Source of the DNA: Methanobrevibacter sp. V74
GTDB taxonomy: Archaea; Methanobacteriota; Methanobacteria; Methanobacteriales; Methanobacteriaceae
Length of the DNA stretch: 64,000 nucleotides
Reading direction: 5' to 3'
Assembly: GCF_963082495.1 (NCBI RefSeq)
Contig: NZ_CAUJAN010000004.1
Coordinates: forward strand, 1 to 64,000
The translations under genes and the position numbers were made by a program. Each line of letters begins with the position of its first letter. Position 1 is the stretch's first letter. Positions 53,362 to 63,958 of the stretch are shown here, piece after piece. Below the pieces are notes generated by a model. The model made no database searches. It was given only the letters and a program-made list of their open reading frames with translations, and was not told the DNA's origin.

Positions 53362-54113
53362 GTTGAACCCCCGCCAAAATTACATCATAAACTTTAAGTT
53401 TTGTATTACAATCATGTTTATTTTCTAATTCTTTGATATTATTTGCTATATCTTCGTAAGGTGTTAATTCATTGGAAATATCTAAGAGATATTCTTCAGT
53501 TTCACCGACTAGGATGCCGTAATAGGTTAAATCCATTTTAGTCAAATCTGCAAGTGTGTATTTATTTCTAAAAGAAGCAATATTAAATCTTAAAACAACT
53601 TTATTTTCACCATATTCTGCAATCATCTCATAATATCCTTTTCCACCTTCAAAGACATTGTCCATGGAAGAAATATCAATTGGGATTGCAATTCCGTCTG
53701 CTAACTTATCAGAAAACATCTTTAAAAATGGAGTGAACATCTTAAAGTAGGCAAAAGAATTGGGATATGGTCTGATAGAATAATTGTTGAATTCACGTAT
53801 TTCACTGTCATCAAGTTCTTCAATGAAATCACTTAATAAAGAGTTAGTAATAGTCTTTTGAATAAAACTACCCTTCATAATTTTCATAACTGAGTTCCCC
53901 TTCCGCTTTTGCCGTTCCAATTAAAAAAGGTAATTTAGCCCATAATTTTCCTTTAAGAGACAAATCTTTAATTTTATCAGTTTTACCTAATTCCTTATTT
54001 ATTTCATCCAACATACCACCATTTTTAATAATTAAATAATCTGTTGCTGAAATTTCATCAAAATAAATAATTTTTATAACATTGGATTTATTTTCATCAT
54101 CATTACTCATCAT
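53354..54113 (-). pseudogene. DUF6414-like protein, frameshifted
   Basis: First frame (54113-53868): VIKIIYFDEISATDYLIIKN, then LPFLIGTAKAEGELSYENYE. Second frame continues SFIQKTITNSLLSDFIEELD to 53354. An extra G in GGG at about 53872-53874 explains the break. The IIYFDExSATDY...GG opening matches my memory of the DUF6414 family; joined length is about 250 residues. Forms a translationally coupled pair with the AAA+ gene. Confidence 0.65.
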
Positions 54114-54465
54114 TACACTACCCGGTTATTTCAATAAATTTAATACAATTCTTCAATTTTATGAAATTTAATTTTTTAAAATTTTCGACTAACTCATTTT
54201 TTCTAATTTACAATTAACCTAAAATATTTGTCGTTAACTCATTTTTAGTTTTTAAAAAAAAATTCGTATAAAATCTGATGGGCAGTAGGTATTGCCTTTA
54301 CATTTCATTATGGTTGGTTGTTGCCATTTTACTTTTTTCTTGGTATAATATTATGTTAATGCTTGTATAATTATTGTTCGGTAAAATGCGAACTATATTG
54401 TATAACAATATAAATTTATTATATAATTTATATAATTATAATAATAAACAATATAATAAAATATA
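54114..54465. other. Intergenic stretch
   Basis: AT-rich spacer with near-repeated cgactaactcattttt / cgttaactcattttt segments (about 54186-54250). It is the likely promoter region for the DUF6414-AAA+ pair. No gene. Confidence 0.4.
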
Positions 54466-54473
54466 AGAAATGA

Positions 54474-55824
54474 GACTCTTTCAAAAACTTTGTTGATTTT
54501 CAAAATCCTTTTTGCGATTGTCATTCCAAATTAAATCTCTGCGATAGATTCGTTTTAAAACACCTCGTTTGGTCTTGAATGTTCTTTTTCTAGATTTTGG
54601 CATTGTTTTTTGGAAGGCATTTTCAATTTTGTTACTTGTTTTTTCAATTCGTTTATCTTTTAAGTGATGAATAAAGCTTTTATATCGAGGAGTGATTGAT
54701 TTTTCTGATTATTTTGTAAATAACTGGATGAAAATCATCTTTGCGATAAATTAAAGATTGTACTTCATTTTTGAATTCATCGTAATCATTTAAATCGAAT
54801 AAATCTTTGATTATTTTCAGTTGTTTGTGGCATTCTTGATATTCTTCGTCAGAAATGAGATTTTTATCTTTAAACGTAAAAGTTTTTAATTGTTTATTTA
54901 AACTTTTTTTAGTATGGAAAATACATAATTGGTGTTTAAAACCTAGTTTTGGTATAATTGAGGCATATTTTTTATCTAAATCTGTTGTGATTGCAATTTT
55001 ATTTTTATTTACTGTAGATTCTCTTAAAAACTTCTCAACAGTGTTTTCATCTTCAGTATCGTAAATTGCATCGGCTACGATGCAATTTGAAATTGAATCA
55101 AGTAAGGTGTGTCGATATTTCCATTCTCCATTGATTTTTATCCATTCTACATCAAAGACATAATATCCCGAGCAACGACCTAAATCAAATTCTAAAATGT
55201 TTTCATCAACAAAAAGCCAATTTTCAATCGTTTGATGTGAAACTGTTATTCCAAAGAATTTTTTAAAAGATTTACAAACATTTTTCAAGCTTCCCAGATA
55301 ATCTGAAATTAAATGCTCTGATTTACTTTTCAATTCATTCGTAAAATTACTGTTTTTATCAACAAGACTTGTTAAATCAGTTTGAAAGGTTTTACCACAA
55401 CGTTTACAAATATAACGCTGAACTTTCACCTTAGTTTTGCCTATTTCTTTAAATACTAATGTTCTTTTTGTAAAACCATATTTAACTACATGACGAGTTC
55501 CACAATGAGTGCATCGAGCTAAACTCATTTTAAAATACGGAACATCCTTCTTAAAACTCAAATCAAAAGATTTCAGAGCCTTTTGACAGGATTTAAAAAT
55601 TTTCACAAAACGAGGATCTGAAAGGACAAATCCATCATTAAAATCACAAAATATATATTGTTTAACATCTAAAATACTATTTGGAGTATTTGTTTTTTGA
55701 TTAGGCATAATAAAAACTTTTACTCCCACCTATTTATTAAATTTAACTATTTTTAGACAAAATTAAAAATTCCAAACTAATTTTCATCAAAAAATTTCAA
55801 ATCAACAAAGTTTTTGAAAGAGCC
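54474..55824 (-). mobile_element. Insertion sequence E1 with 8-base target duplication
   Basis: Ends gactctttcaaaaactttg / caaagtttttgaaagagcc, flanked on both sides by agaaatga (54466-54473 and 55825-55832), a perfect target duplication. Related to but distinct from copies A-D. 1,351 bases. Inserted just upstream of the portal gene start. ISM1/ISNCY-type by ends and 8-base duplication. Confidence 0.88.
54481..55708 (-). pseudogene. Transposase of E1, one frameshift
   Basis: Start ATG 55708 (MPNQKTNTPNS). N-terminal zinc ribbon (CTHCG, CKRCGKTF), DDE core (FDVEWIKIN, ITTDLDKKYASI, HQLCIFHTKK) intact, then a frameshift after KIIRKIN. Copy E2 shows the correct continuation SITPRYKSFIHHLKDKR and SNKIENAFQKTMPKSRKRT. 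One extra A (TTTTT for TTTT on the plus strand at about 54700) is the only lesion. Confidence 0.85.
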
Positions 55825-55839
55825 AGAAATGATTATTAT

Positions 55840-57139
55840 GGGAATTACTGATTATATTAAAACAAGACTATTGAATAATAGGGTGGAACAGTACAACACC
55901 AAGCGCAGCTATTGGGGTGAAGATGAAAGACAACCTAGAACTGATGGAATAAATACTGGCCTTGACTTGCCGGATGTGCTTCCGCCAGTTATTAATAAGA
56001 CAATAGCTAATGCACGTTATGCTGTTAAACTTGACGGTTATACTTCAGGTATATTGAAAAACAGAATTGATAAAGCTAATGTTAATATGGTGCTTGTTGA
56101 TAAGGAAAATAAATTATCTCAAGAGCAGAAATTGACATTAATTTTGTGGACCAGAAAAATTGACATTTCTCAAGTTGCTAAAAATATTCTGCAAGGTGGA
56201 ATGGTTGATGGGGAAGGTCTAATTAAACCTGTACAACGTTGGGATAAAAGCATTGGCAAATACATTAAACCTGTATTTTTAGAAATAGGTGCACACGGTT
56301 ACGGATTAAAAAAAGAGTTTAATGATGATAATGAAGTGCAGCTATATCTTCATGAAATGCCTAAGGATATTGTTGCTGGATCTCCTGAAGAGTTTGATAA
56401 TTATGTTAGTGTTGAAGAAGGAACATTAACGGTCAAGTATGAACCTGAAGATGTTATTAACTTCATGTATAATGAAATTTATTGTGAAGCTCAAAGCATT
56501 ATCCTAAATTGCCTTGATGATATATACCACAAGTGTAATTTGGAACGAAATCAAGTGGAACGTATCAACAAAGATAATATTATTGAAGTTAAACCTGCAA
56601 TGGATGCAAACGGTCAACCTTATATTACTGAACTTTCATCTACTGCTAAGGAAAATCTTTATGCTGATTATGGAACTACTACCGGAAGTAATGTAGCTAT
56701 TGTGCCTCCAGGAATTGAAAGTAAAATCTTAGGGGGTAACAACTACCAGTCTGACTATACAAGGCAAACCGAAATCTTTAGGAATAATATTTTAAGAACT
56801 TTTGTAACTCCTCAGTCTCAGGCAGGTAATGAAAAATCAAATCAGAATGTTGCCGAGTACATTAATGATTCAGCTATCACTGGGTTTATTGTTAATGTGG
56901 CCAACGACCAGAAATGGGTGTTAAAGTATTGTAATCAGCTATTGAATATGCAACTGGAGCTGATGGGTATTAGTGAAAGTTTAGATATCTACTTCAGCTA
57001 TTCAAGAGATGATGTTTTAAGATACATTATGGAACTTTCTTCTGAAGGTGATGAAATCTATAAAAATTATCTCAGTAACTTTGAGGAAGAACAGCCTGTT
57101 GGTGAGAGGATTGTAACTGATGCAGGTGTTGAAGTATAG
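55840..57139 (+). CDS. Virus portal-like protein, standing alone
   Basis: 433 residues from ATG 55840 (MGITDYIKTRLLN). Portal features: N-terminal DLPDVLPPVINKTIANARYA, a long alpha/beta body, the clip/stem-like region and late SQAGNEKSNQNVAEYINDSA, as in SPP1-type portals. Portals form the dodecameric DNA gate of tailed-virus heads. Before E1 inserted, the gene had its own AT-rich upstream region rather than a terminase gene. No capsid or protease gene follows; the next gene is convergent. So it is either an isolated remnant or a retained single gene. Confidence 0.75.
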
Positions 57140-57167
57140 TTTAAGAAATGAAATGACCAACGCACTA

Positions 57168-59450
57168 TTAATTATATTTATCTAAGAAAGTTGGTCCATC
57201 ATTCTTTATTTGCGAAAACGGAAGTATATCTATAGGTGTTTCCTTTAAATAAATTATAGATAACTCTTGGGATACAATAAAAAATGAAAAAACTTTATAA
57301 TCTTTTAAATCATGCCCAATTTTATTGCCTAATTTATCTAGATTATTTTTTATCCAAATATCTCTTCTTTGGTGTTTTTTTATCCATTCTTTATTATCGA
57401 AAAATTTTTCTATTTCATGAAAAATCTCACGAGGATTTCGTGCACCTTCAATATCTTTGCATTCAATTGAAAATAAATGTTTTTCATTGTTATCTAACAA
57501 TAAAATATCAATATCACCATATTTTGGATTGGCTTTTACTATTTTATCTATCTTCACATTTTGTTTTAAATAAAATTTTTCAGAGGCATCTAAATTATCT
57601 TCAAACCATTTAAAAACTCTTTCATTAAACTCTTTTCCTTTTATATCCCCCATTTTACCAACAAATGACTTGAATTTTTTTGAAGAATTATCAGTTTTAT
57701 ATAATCCTTTAAAAATTAAATGTAATAAATCTGAAAAGGAATGAAGAGCATTTCTAAAACCATATATCACTGTTTCATCTTCATTATTTTTAATAATTAA
57801 AGGTTTTAAATGATAAGATAAAGGTCTTCTAAAAACCCATGGATTGATATCGTTTTTACTATAACCTTCAGGAGGATTATCCCATTTTTCGCGATGACTT
57901 AATGAAAAATTTTCTATGGCTTTCACTGATTTTTCATATTCCCATTCTAACTCACTTTTCAAAATATCTATTAAGTTAGATTTAGAGATAACAACAACAT
58001 CTTTTTCGTCATCTACAGCTAATTTTATTAGTATGGAAATAAAATCAGCATAGTCCGTTAAATTAATTCCAAATTCCGATTTGAATGCCTCTTCTTCTTC
58101 ATCACTTGGGTTTTCTCCACCATCATTATAATGAAGGATATTTATAGAAAGATTAATCATATGTTCTAATGTTCTTTTAGTTCTAAAAGTATCAAGAATA
58201 TCATCTAAATTAGTTTCAGTTCCAAAACGACCGGATTCTAAAGGAGTGATTTCGAAATCCACATGTTCAGATTTTATATAATCACTGCTAAATGCCCATT
58301 CAATATAATTATTGGATAAAGCCATTAACTGGTCAAAGCTTTCCTTCGATATTTTTACTTTGCTATTAAAGTTTTGTTCCGCAGATAAAAGTTCTATTAA
58401 AAACCTTGTTGGCAATCCCATTTTATCTAACTCATGCTCTTCATAGACAATTTCTTCCAAAACGCCAGAATCTTTATCATAATTATTAAAATAGTATACA
58501 TTATTAAATGATGACCGGGCAAATAGAATATTTTCATAATTTAAAATTAACTTTTGGATAAGATCATCCCAATCATATTTCGCAATTTCTTTTTTAATAC
58601 AATCCAGATAATATCCAACAATTCTATGGCTTAGTTCGATAGATTGGTCTTTAGTTAACTTCTGATTATAATCATACTCACATTGGACTTTATTTACTAA
58701 GCCATCCATTGCTGATTGGACATTATGTTCTTGCAATAATCTTATTTGATTTTTTACAGGAATATTATTGATATCTTTAGAAGTATAAATTAACATGTGT
58801 TTCTTTAAGTCGGAATGTGATTTTTCATCGATAATTTCACATCTGCGTTCTTCGGTTAATGTATTTTCTAAACTATTTTTTTCTAATAACTTTCCAATTA
58901 GTTTTAAAATTTCATCCATTAAAAGCAGGTCTGCTTCATTATTTTTCTGATTTGCTATAGGTTTCAAATATTTACTAATTTTAAACTTAATTTCTGCCTC
59001 AGATATATTGCTAGAAATAATTAAATTTTCTTTAATGTTATTTGTTATTTTAATATTCAAATCTAAATCATTATCTTCTTCAAGGCTAAATGAAATTAAA
59101 ATAGGTCTATCATTTAATGGTTTCAAATCTTTATAAAGTTCATCACTAAACTGCCAAATCCAAAATCCTATAGCTTTAGCAATGAATGTTTCAATGTCTT
59201 TTTCAAATTTAATCCAGATATTTTGATTAATTAATTTGATTAAATATAAATTAGGGGATGTTGCATACATAAAATCATTAATTTTATTAACTAAAATAAA
59301 TTTATCTCCATAAATTTCTAAGTGTGGGTCTTTATCTTTAATTGCTTTTCTTCTTAATTTTTTTGTATATTCTGATGTTTCTTCAAAGGACAAGATATAT
59401 GAGTATGTCCTCTTTTTTATCAGTAACATAAAATGAATGATTTTTTTCAA
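57168..59450 (-). CDS. Large protein with C-terminal PD-(D/E)XK nuclease domain
   Basis: 760 residues; most of the body is unrecognised, helix-rich and acidic. Near the C-terminus GKEFNERVFKWFEDNL (about 610) and GDIDILLLDN ... FSIECKD (Asp about 646, Glu and Lys about 664-666) form a PD-(D/E)XK nuclease core. The frame opens at TTG 59450 inside the end of the SEC-C gene (68-base overlap) and has no ribosome site. Losing one T at about 59388 would join it to that gene, so it is probably the C-terminal part of one protein. No family name known to me; defence role is inferred from nuclease plus context. Confidence 0.65.
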   Translation of the reverse strand: MKKIIHFMLLIKKRTYSYILSFEETSEYTKKLRRKAIKDKDPHLEIYGDKFILVNKINDFMYATSPNLYLIKLINQNIWIKFEKDIETFIAKAIGFWIWQFSDELYKDLKPLNDRPILISFSLEEDNDLDLNIKITNNIKENLIISSNISEAEIKFKISKYLKPIANQKNNEADLLLMDEILKLIGKLLEKNSLENTLTEERRCEIIDEKSHSDLKKHMLIYTSKDINNIPVKNQIRLLQEHNVQSAMDGLVNKVQCEYDYNQKLTKDQSIELSHRIVGYYLDCIKKEIAKYDWDDLIQKLILNYENILFARSSFNNVYYFNNYDKDSGVLEEIVYEEHELDKMGLPTRFLIELLSAEQNFNSKVKISKESFDQLMALSNNYIEWAFSSDYIKSEHVDFEITPLESGRFGTETNLDDILDTFRTKRTLEHMINLSINILHYNDGGENPSDEEEEAFKSEFGINLTDYADFISILIKLAVDDEKDVVVISKSNLIDILKSELEWEYEKSVKAIENFSLSHREKWDNPPEGYSKNDINPWVFRRPLSYHLKPLIIKNNEDETVIYGFRNALHSFSDLLHLIFKGLYKTDNSSKKFKSFVGKMGDIKGKEFNERVFKWFEDNLDASEKFYLKQNVKIDKIVKANPKYGDIDILLLDNNEKHLFSIECKDIEGARNPREIFHEIEKFFDNKEWIKKHQRRDIWIKNNLDKLGNKIGHDLKDYKVFSFFIVSQELSIIYLKETPIDILPFSQIKNDGPTFLDKYN

Positions 59451-60936
59451 TATAAAAACTGAATTTATCTAAAAAACTATTTCCTTTAATATTCTTGCTT
59501 TCTAATAAATTTGCAAATTTAAAAAGAGTCAAACTATCATATTTGCCCGAATTGACGAGTATTTCAAATTCTTCACAGTTAATCATTAATACATTATTAT
59601 ATTTTGGTATTTCTGTATAATGTTGGCGTCCAGTCATGCCAATAAATAAAATTATAAGAATATCATCAATGGATTCATCAGAATATAGATTATTCATAAC
59701 AAAATCTATCCTATTTTTTAGTATAGAATAATATTTTAAATCAATTCTTTCACAAGGTCCATTTTTACCATAATTCTTTAAATTATCGTTAACGAGGATA
59801 CAATAAGCTAACTTATCTGTATCAATTTTAAAAACTTCATCTTTAAATATTGTATTTTCCCATTCAGGTAATTTATAATTGAAATCTTCAAATTGTAATA
59901 TTATTTTTTTTAAATTAAATAAAATATTGGACCATAAATCTTTCTGATAGTTTCTTATAAAATTCTTTTTTTCATTAAATTTTAAAAGAGATAATAAAAT
60001 GTTATGTCTAAGAGAAGTTGATAGTGCTCTAGGAAATATTATATATGTGCTTTCAATTTTTATTAAAGGAGATATTAATAATGGATTTTTGTCTGAAAAT
60101 TCGGAATACATATTCATCTTAAAAAAATCTTCGAAAATATTATTTCTTTTCAATTTTTCTTTAAATTCTTTTTCAACTGATAGAACGCTATTAAAATTAT
60201 TGTCACCCACTTCAATAATAAAATCATCAGCAATGTTGTTGTCAACATTGAAAAAGCCCATATACTCTTTCAATTTATTAGCATTGAGTGTGACACATTT
60301 TTTAAGATAATCTAATTCATCAATCTTGGGGAAAAATATTTCTTGCCTAAATCTATTATCAAAAACTTCATAGCGGCCGTGACCTGATTTTTTTGCAATA
60401 TAATCACTTAAAAATAGAATAAATGTTGAAGTACGATAGAAATGCTTTAGGAATTCATCAGAAAAATTTGAAGAGTTTAAATGGATACTATTGAGTATTT
60501 TTTGCAATACATAATAGTCAGAAGTAGAAAGTCCATTAAATATAACATTATTTTTAAAAAATATGATATTATTTGTAAATAAAGTATCTAAAGAATCTTC
60601 TAACCAGCCTATTGGTCCTTCTGAAGGAAGATATTTTAAAAATAATTCGTTTAAATCATGACTTGTGACTATTTTATTTCCGCAATTAATATTGGAGCAT
60701 GCTATTTGAGTTGCTATTTCAAGTCGAATATATTGTGATTGGTTTTCAGGACATATTGATAATGCTGCCAAAGTTTTAATTAAATCTGTCTGATTATATT
60801 TTGAAAATTCCTCTTTTAATCTTGTTAATACATCATCAGGGAGATTTTTTAAATATCTGTCTTTTTTAAGACAACAATGTTTATATTTCTTTCCACTGCC
60901 ACAGGGGCATGGTTTATTTCTATCACTTTTTTTCAT
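59383..60936 (-). CDS. SEC-C zinc-motif protein, probably N-terminal part of the nuclease
   Basis: 517 residues from ATG 60936. Opens with a SEC-C metal-binding motif (RNKPCPCGSGKKYKHCCLKK, about 5-24), known from SecA and YecA tails and from many defence-type and nucleic-acid proteins. The rest is an uncharacterised helical region. The frame ends ...DKKEDILIYLVL; one base fewer would read through into EETSEYTKKLRRKAI of the nuclease gene, giving about 1,255 residues in total. Orientation is opposite to the adjacent virus-like genes, suggesting an independent cargo gene. Confidence 0.65.
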   Translation of the reverse strand: MKKSDRNKPCPCGSGKKYKHCCLKKDRYLKNLPDDVLTRLKEEFSKYNQTDLIKTLAALSICPENQSQYIRLEIATQIACSNINCGNKIVTSHDLNELFLKYLPSEGPIGWLEDSLDTLFTNNIIFFKNNVIFNGLSTSDYYVLQKILNSIHLNSSNFSDEFLKHFYRTSTFILFLSDYIAKKSGHGRYEVFDNRFRQEIFFPKIDELDYLKKCVTLNANKLKEYMGFFNVDNNIADDFIIEVGDNNFNSVLSVEKEFKEKLKRNNIFEDFFKMNMYSEFSDKNPLLISPLIKIESTYIIFPRALSTSLRHNILLSLLKFNEKKNFIRNYQKDLWSNILFNLKKIILQFEDFNYKLPEWENTIFKDEVFKIDTDKLAYCILVNDNLKNYGKNGPCERIDLKYYSILKNRIDFVMNNLYSDESIDDILIILFIGMTGRQHYTEIPKYNNVLMINCEEFEILVNSGKYDSLTLFKFANLLESKNIKGNSFLDKFSFYIEKNHSFYVTDKKEDILIYLVL

Positions 60937-61132
60937 ATAGTGCACCATGTGGGAAAATAATTTGAATACTTTAATTAACTATTAGAGTATAATTAATTTA
61001 AACTTTTTTGGAGTGTCTAATGGAAGAATTAATGTGTGAATTTTTAATTAGGAGTGTTGAAGTATAATAAATATTTATATAAAATAAGTAATAAAATATA
61101 TAATAAATAATATAATAAAAAGTGATAATGAT

Positions 61133-62480
61133 GACTCTTTCAAAAACTTTGTTGATTTTCAAAATCCTTTTTGCGATTGTCATTCCAAATTAAATCTCTG
61201 CGATAGATTCGTTTTAAAACACCTCGTTTGGTCTTGAATGTTCTTTTTCTAGATTTTGGCATTGTTTTTTGGAAGGCATTTTCAATTTTGTTACTTGTTT
61301 TTTCAATTCGTTTATCTTTTAAGTGATGAATAAAGCTTTTATATCGAGGAGTGATTGATTTTCTGATTATTTTGTAAATAACTGGATGAAAATCATCTTT
61401 GCGATAAATTTTAAAGATTGTACTTCATTTTTGAATTCATCGTAATCATTTAAATCGAATAAATCTTTGATTATTTTCAGTTGTTTGTGGCATTCTTGAT
61501 ATTCTTCGTCAGAAATGAGATTTTTATCTTTAAAAGTTTTTAATTGTTTATTTAAACTTTTTTTAGTATGGAAAATACATAATTGGTGTTTAAAACCTAG
61601 TTTTGGTATAATTGAGGCATATTTTTTATCTAAATCTGTTGTGATTGCAATTTTATTTTTATTTACTGTAGATTCTCTTAAAAACTTCTCAACAGTGTTT
61701 TCATCTTCAGTATCGTAAATTGCATCGGCTACGATGCAATTTGAAATTGAATCAAGTAAGGTGTGTCGATATTTCCATTCTCCATTGATTTTTATCCATT
61801 CTACATCAAAGACATAATATCCCGAGCAACGACCTAAATCAAATTCTAAAATGTTTTCATCAACAAAAAGCCAATTTTCAATCGTTTGATGTGAAACTGT
61901 TATTCAAAAGAATTTTTTAAAAGATTTACAAACATTTTTCAAGCTTCCCAGATAATCTGAAATTAAATGCTCTGATTTACTTTTCAATTCATTCGTAAAA
62001 TTACTGTTTTTATCAACAAGACTTGTTAAATCAGTTTGAAAGGTTTTACCACAACGTTTACAAATATAACGCTGAACTTTCACCTTAGTTTTGCCTATTT
62101 CTTTAAATACTAATGTTCTTTTTGTAAAACCATATTTAACTACATGACGAGTTCCACAATGAGGGCATCGAGCTAAACTCATTTTAAAATACGGAACATC
62201 CTTCTTAAAACTCAAATCAAAAGATTTCAGAGCCTTTTGACAGGATTTAAAAATTTTCACAAAACGAGGATCTGAAAGGACAAATCCATCATTAAAATCA
62301 CAAAATATATATTGTTTAACATCTAAAATACTATTTGGAGTATTTGTTTTTTGATTAGGCATAATAAAAACTTTTACTCCACCTATTTATTAAATTTAAC
62401 TATTTTTTGAAGACAAAATTAAAAATTCCAAACTAATTTTCATCAAAAAATTTCAAATCAACAAAGTTTTTGAAAGAGCC
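61133..62480 (-). mobile_element. Insertion sequence E2
   Basis: Second copy of E1, same orientation, more than 95% identical by eye. Same ends. No matching 8-base duplication: left flank ataatgat, right flank atttaatg. Together E1 and E2 bracket the portal and SEC-C/nuclease genes as direct repeats. Confidence 0.85.
61140..62362 (-). pseudogene. Transposase of E2, two frameshifts
   Basis: Same protein as in E1 (start MPNQKTNTPNS at 62362). A lost C at about 61903 breaks the frame after KSFKKFF, six bases are missing near 61533, and two extra T at about 61411 break it again. The C-terminal 78 residues, broken in E1, are intact here. Lesions do not coincide with those of E1. Confidence 0.85.
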
Positions 62481-62552
62481 ATTTAATGATAATTTTATAT
62501 AATTAAAATAATAAAATATTATATTAATTATTATATACAGGTTGTAATAGCT

Positions 62553-62750
62553 ATGGCCAATATAAATAATACATCATCCTACATGGATGAAGACAAAAAG
62601 CAAATTATCAAAGAGTCCAACTATACCTATAGAGATGCTCTTGAAGTTTCAGCTTATCTTATTGAAGCCGGCAAGTTCGAAAGATTCTACAAGGAAATGC
62701 AAATCCATGACTTGCAAAAAGAACTTGATGAAATGGGCGATGATGAATAG
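62553..62750 (+). CDS. Small virus-linked protein 1
   Basis: 65 residues. The central stretch KKQIIKESNYTYRDALEVSA is shared with the next gene. Predicted all-helical; possibly a small DNA-binding protein preceding the terminase. Family unknown. Confidence 0.6.
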   Translation: MANINNTSSYMDEDKKQIIKESNYTYRDALEVSAYLIEAGKFERFYKEMQIHDLQKELDEMGDDE

Positions 62751-62885
62751 CTTCAAAAAATATATCTCACGTATATAACTCTTCAAAAGAAACTGTTTTT
62801 CAATTGTGAAAGTAATATTTATTATTACTTTTATATTTTTTTTATAATAAAATTTTATATATAATACATAATAAATATATGTATT

Positions 62886-63134
62886 ATGTTACCTGAAAAA
62901 ACCAACATCAGCGCAAGAGTTGAAATAACACTCAAAAAAATAGTAGAAGAATCTATTTTTACACACAAGGACGCATACGAACTTGGAGCAATGCTAATAG
63001 CTATCGGCGATGCACAGGAAACAATAACACTAATACACAACAATCCTGATTATGAAAAGATTATGAAACAAAGGGAATACAAGTTAATTGAAGAAAGAAA
63101 ACAGGAACTTGAAAGAGAATTAAGGGATTTATAG
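62886..63134 (+). CDS. Small virus-linked protein 2, paralogue of protein 1
   Basis: 82 residues. The stretch LKKIVEESIFTHKDAYELGA aligns with protein 1 without gaps over about 25 positions. C-terminal charged helix (EERKQELERELRDL). Ends 13 bases before the terminase small-subunit start, so probably in that operon. Confidence 0.65.
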   Translation: MLPEKTNISARVEITLKKIVEESIFTHKDAYELGAMLIAIGDAQETITLIHNNPDYEKIMKQREYKLIEERKQELERELRDL

Positions 63135-63147
63135 GAGAACCATCACT

Positions 63148-63958
63148 ATGAGTCGAGTAAATTCAGACATCCATTATTTTTTAGAACAGCATGAACAGGA
63201 AATCATCAACTGCTGCAAGAAGGCAATGAGCAACAAGGAAATCATAGAACTCCTAAAAACAAAAATATGAACGTGAAGTTTCACTCACAACATTTAAGGA
63301 ATTCAAAGCAGGATTAAAAATAACCAAAGGAGATTTCCTGGAAACACTTCTGTATGAAATACAGGTAATGAAAACTCAAGGAGCAACAGATGAAAGTGTC
63401 AGAAGATGGCTGGATGAGGAACACAAACTTGAAGTAAGCAGAGCAACATTCTCAAGATTCAAAAAGAAATATCATCTAACAGATAATGATAAAGACCCAA
63501 GAGCAAGACAAAAAGACGCATTGACAAACAGGGCAATCACACAAAAACAGATAACAGACAATAACGTTCACGAGGACAATATAGATTTAGCTATTGATTC
63601 AATTCTACAGCAGCAGGTCACTGATATTAAAACAGGTTTGGAAAACTTAGATAAAATAACTAAAAATGCAGTTGGCCTTGAAATCGACTTTGAAAAGCTG
63701 GACCTGGAAGTAAGATACAATGCCAATGAAAAAAGTCTGGCCAGATATTTAATCGACATTACCGAACTGAAAATCAGATATCTTGAATTATCAGTTAAAG
63801 CATTTGAAGCCAAAAACAGATTATTCAAGGATGAAATGGACAGACTGTTCAAAAACAGGGTTCTTGAACTGGAAGATAAGAAAATTGAAATCTCACAAAA
63901 GGACATAATGAATGAAATAGAAATCCTCGCAAAGCAAATTGATGATAACAATGTATGA
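63148..63958 (+). pseudogene. Terminase small subunit-like protein, frameshifted
   Basis: ATG 63148 (GAGAAC upstream) encodes MSRVNSDIHYFLEQHEQ and a helix-turn-helix-like CCKKAMSNKEIIELLKTK before stopping at 63268-63270. The second frame resumes at KYEREVSLTTFKEFKAG and runs to 63958 with RWLDEEHKLEVSRATFSRFK (a second DNA-binding helix pair) and a long helical C-terminus. The break is in an A-rich tract at about 63255-63265. Function in DNA recognition for packaging is inferred from architecture and position before the next gene. Confidence 0.7.

Noticed and set aside
61125-62490. Target duplication around E2
   Set aside because: Shared taatgat is offset by several bases; not a direct flank match.
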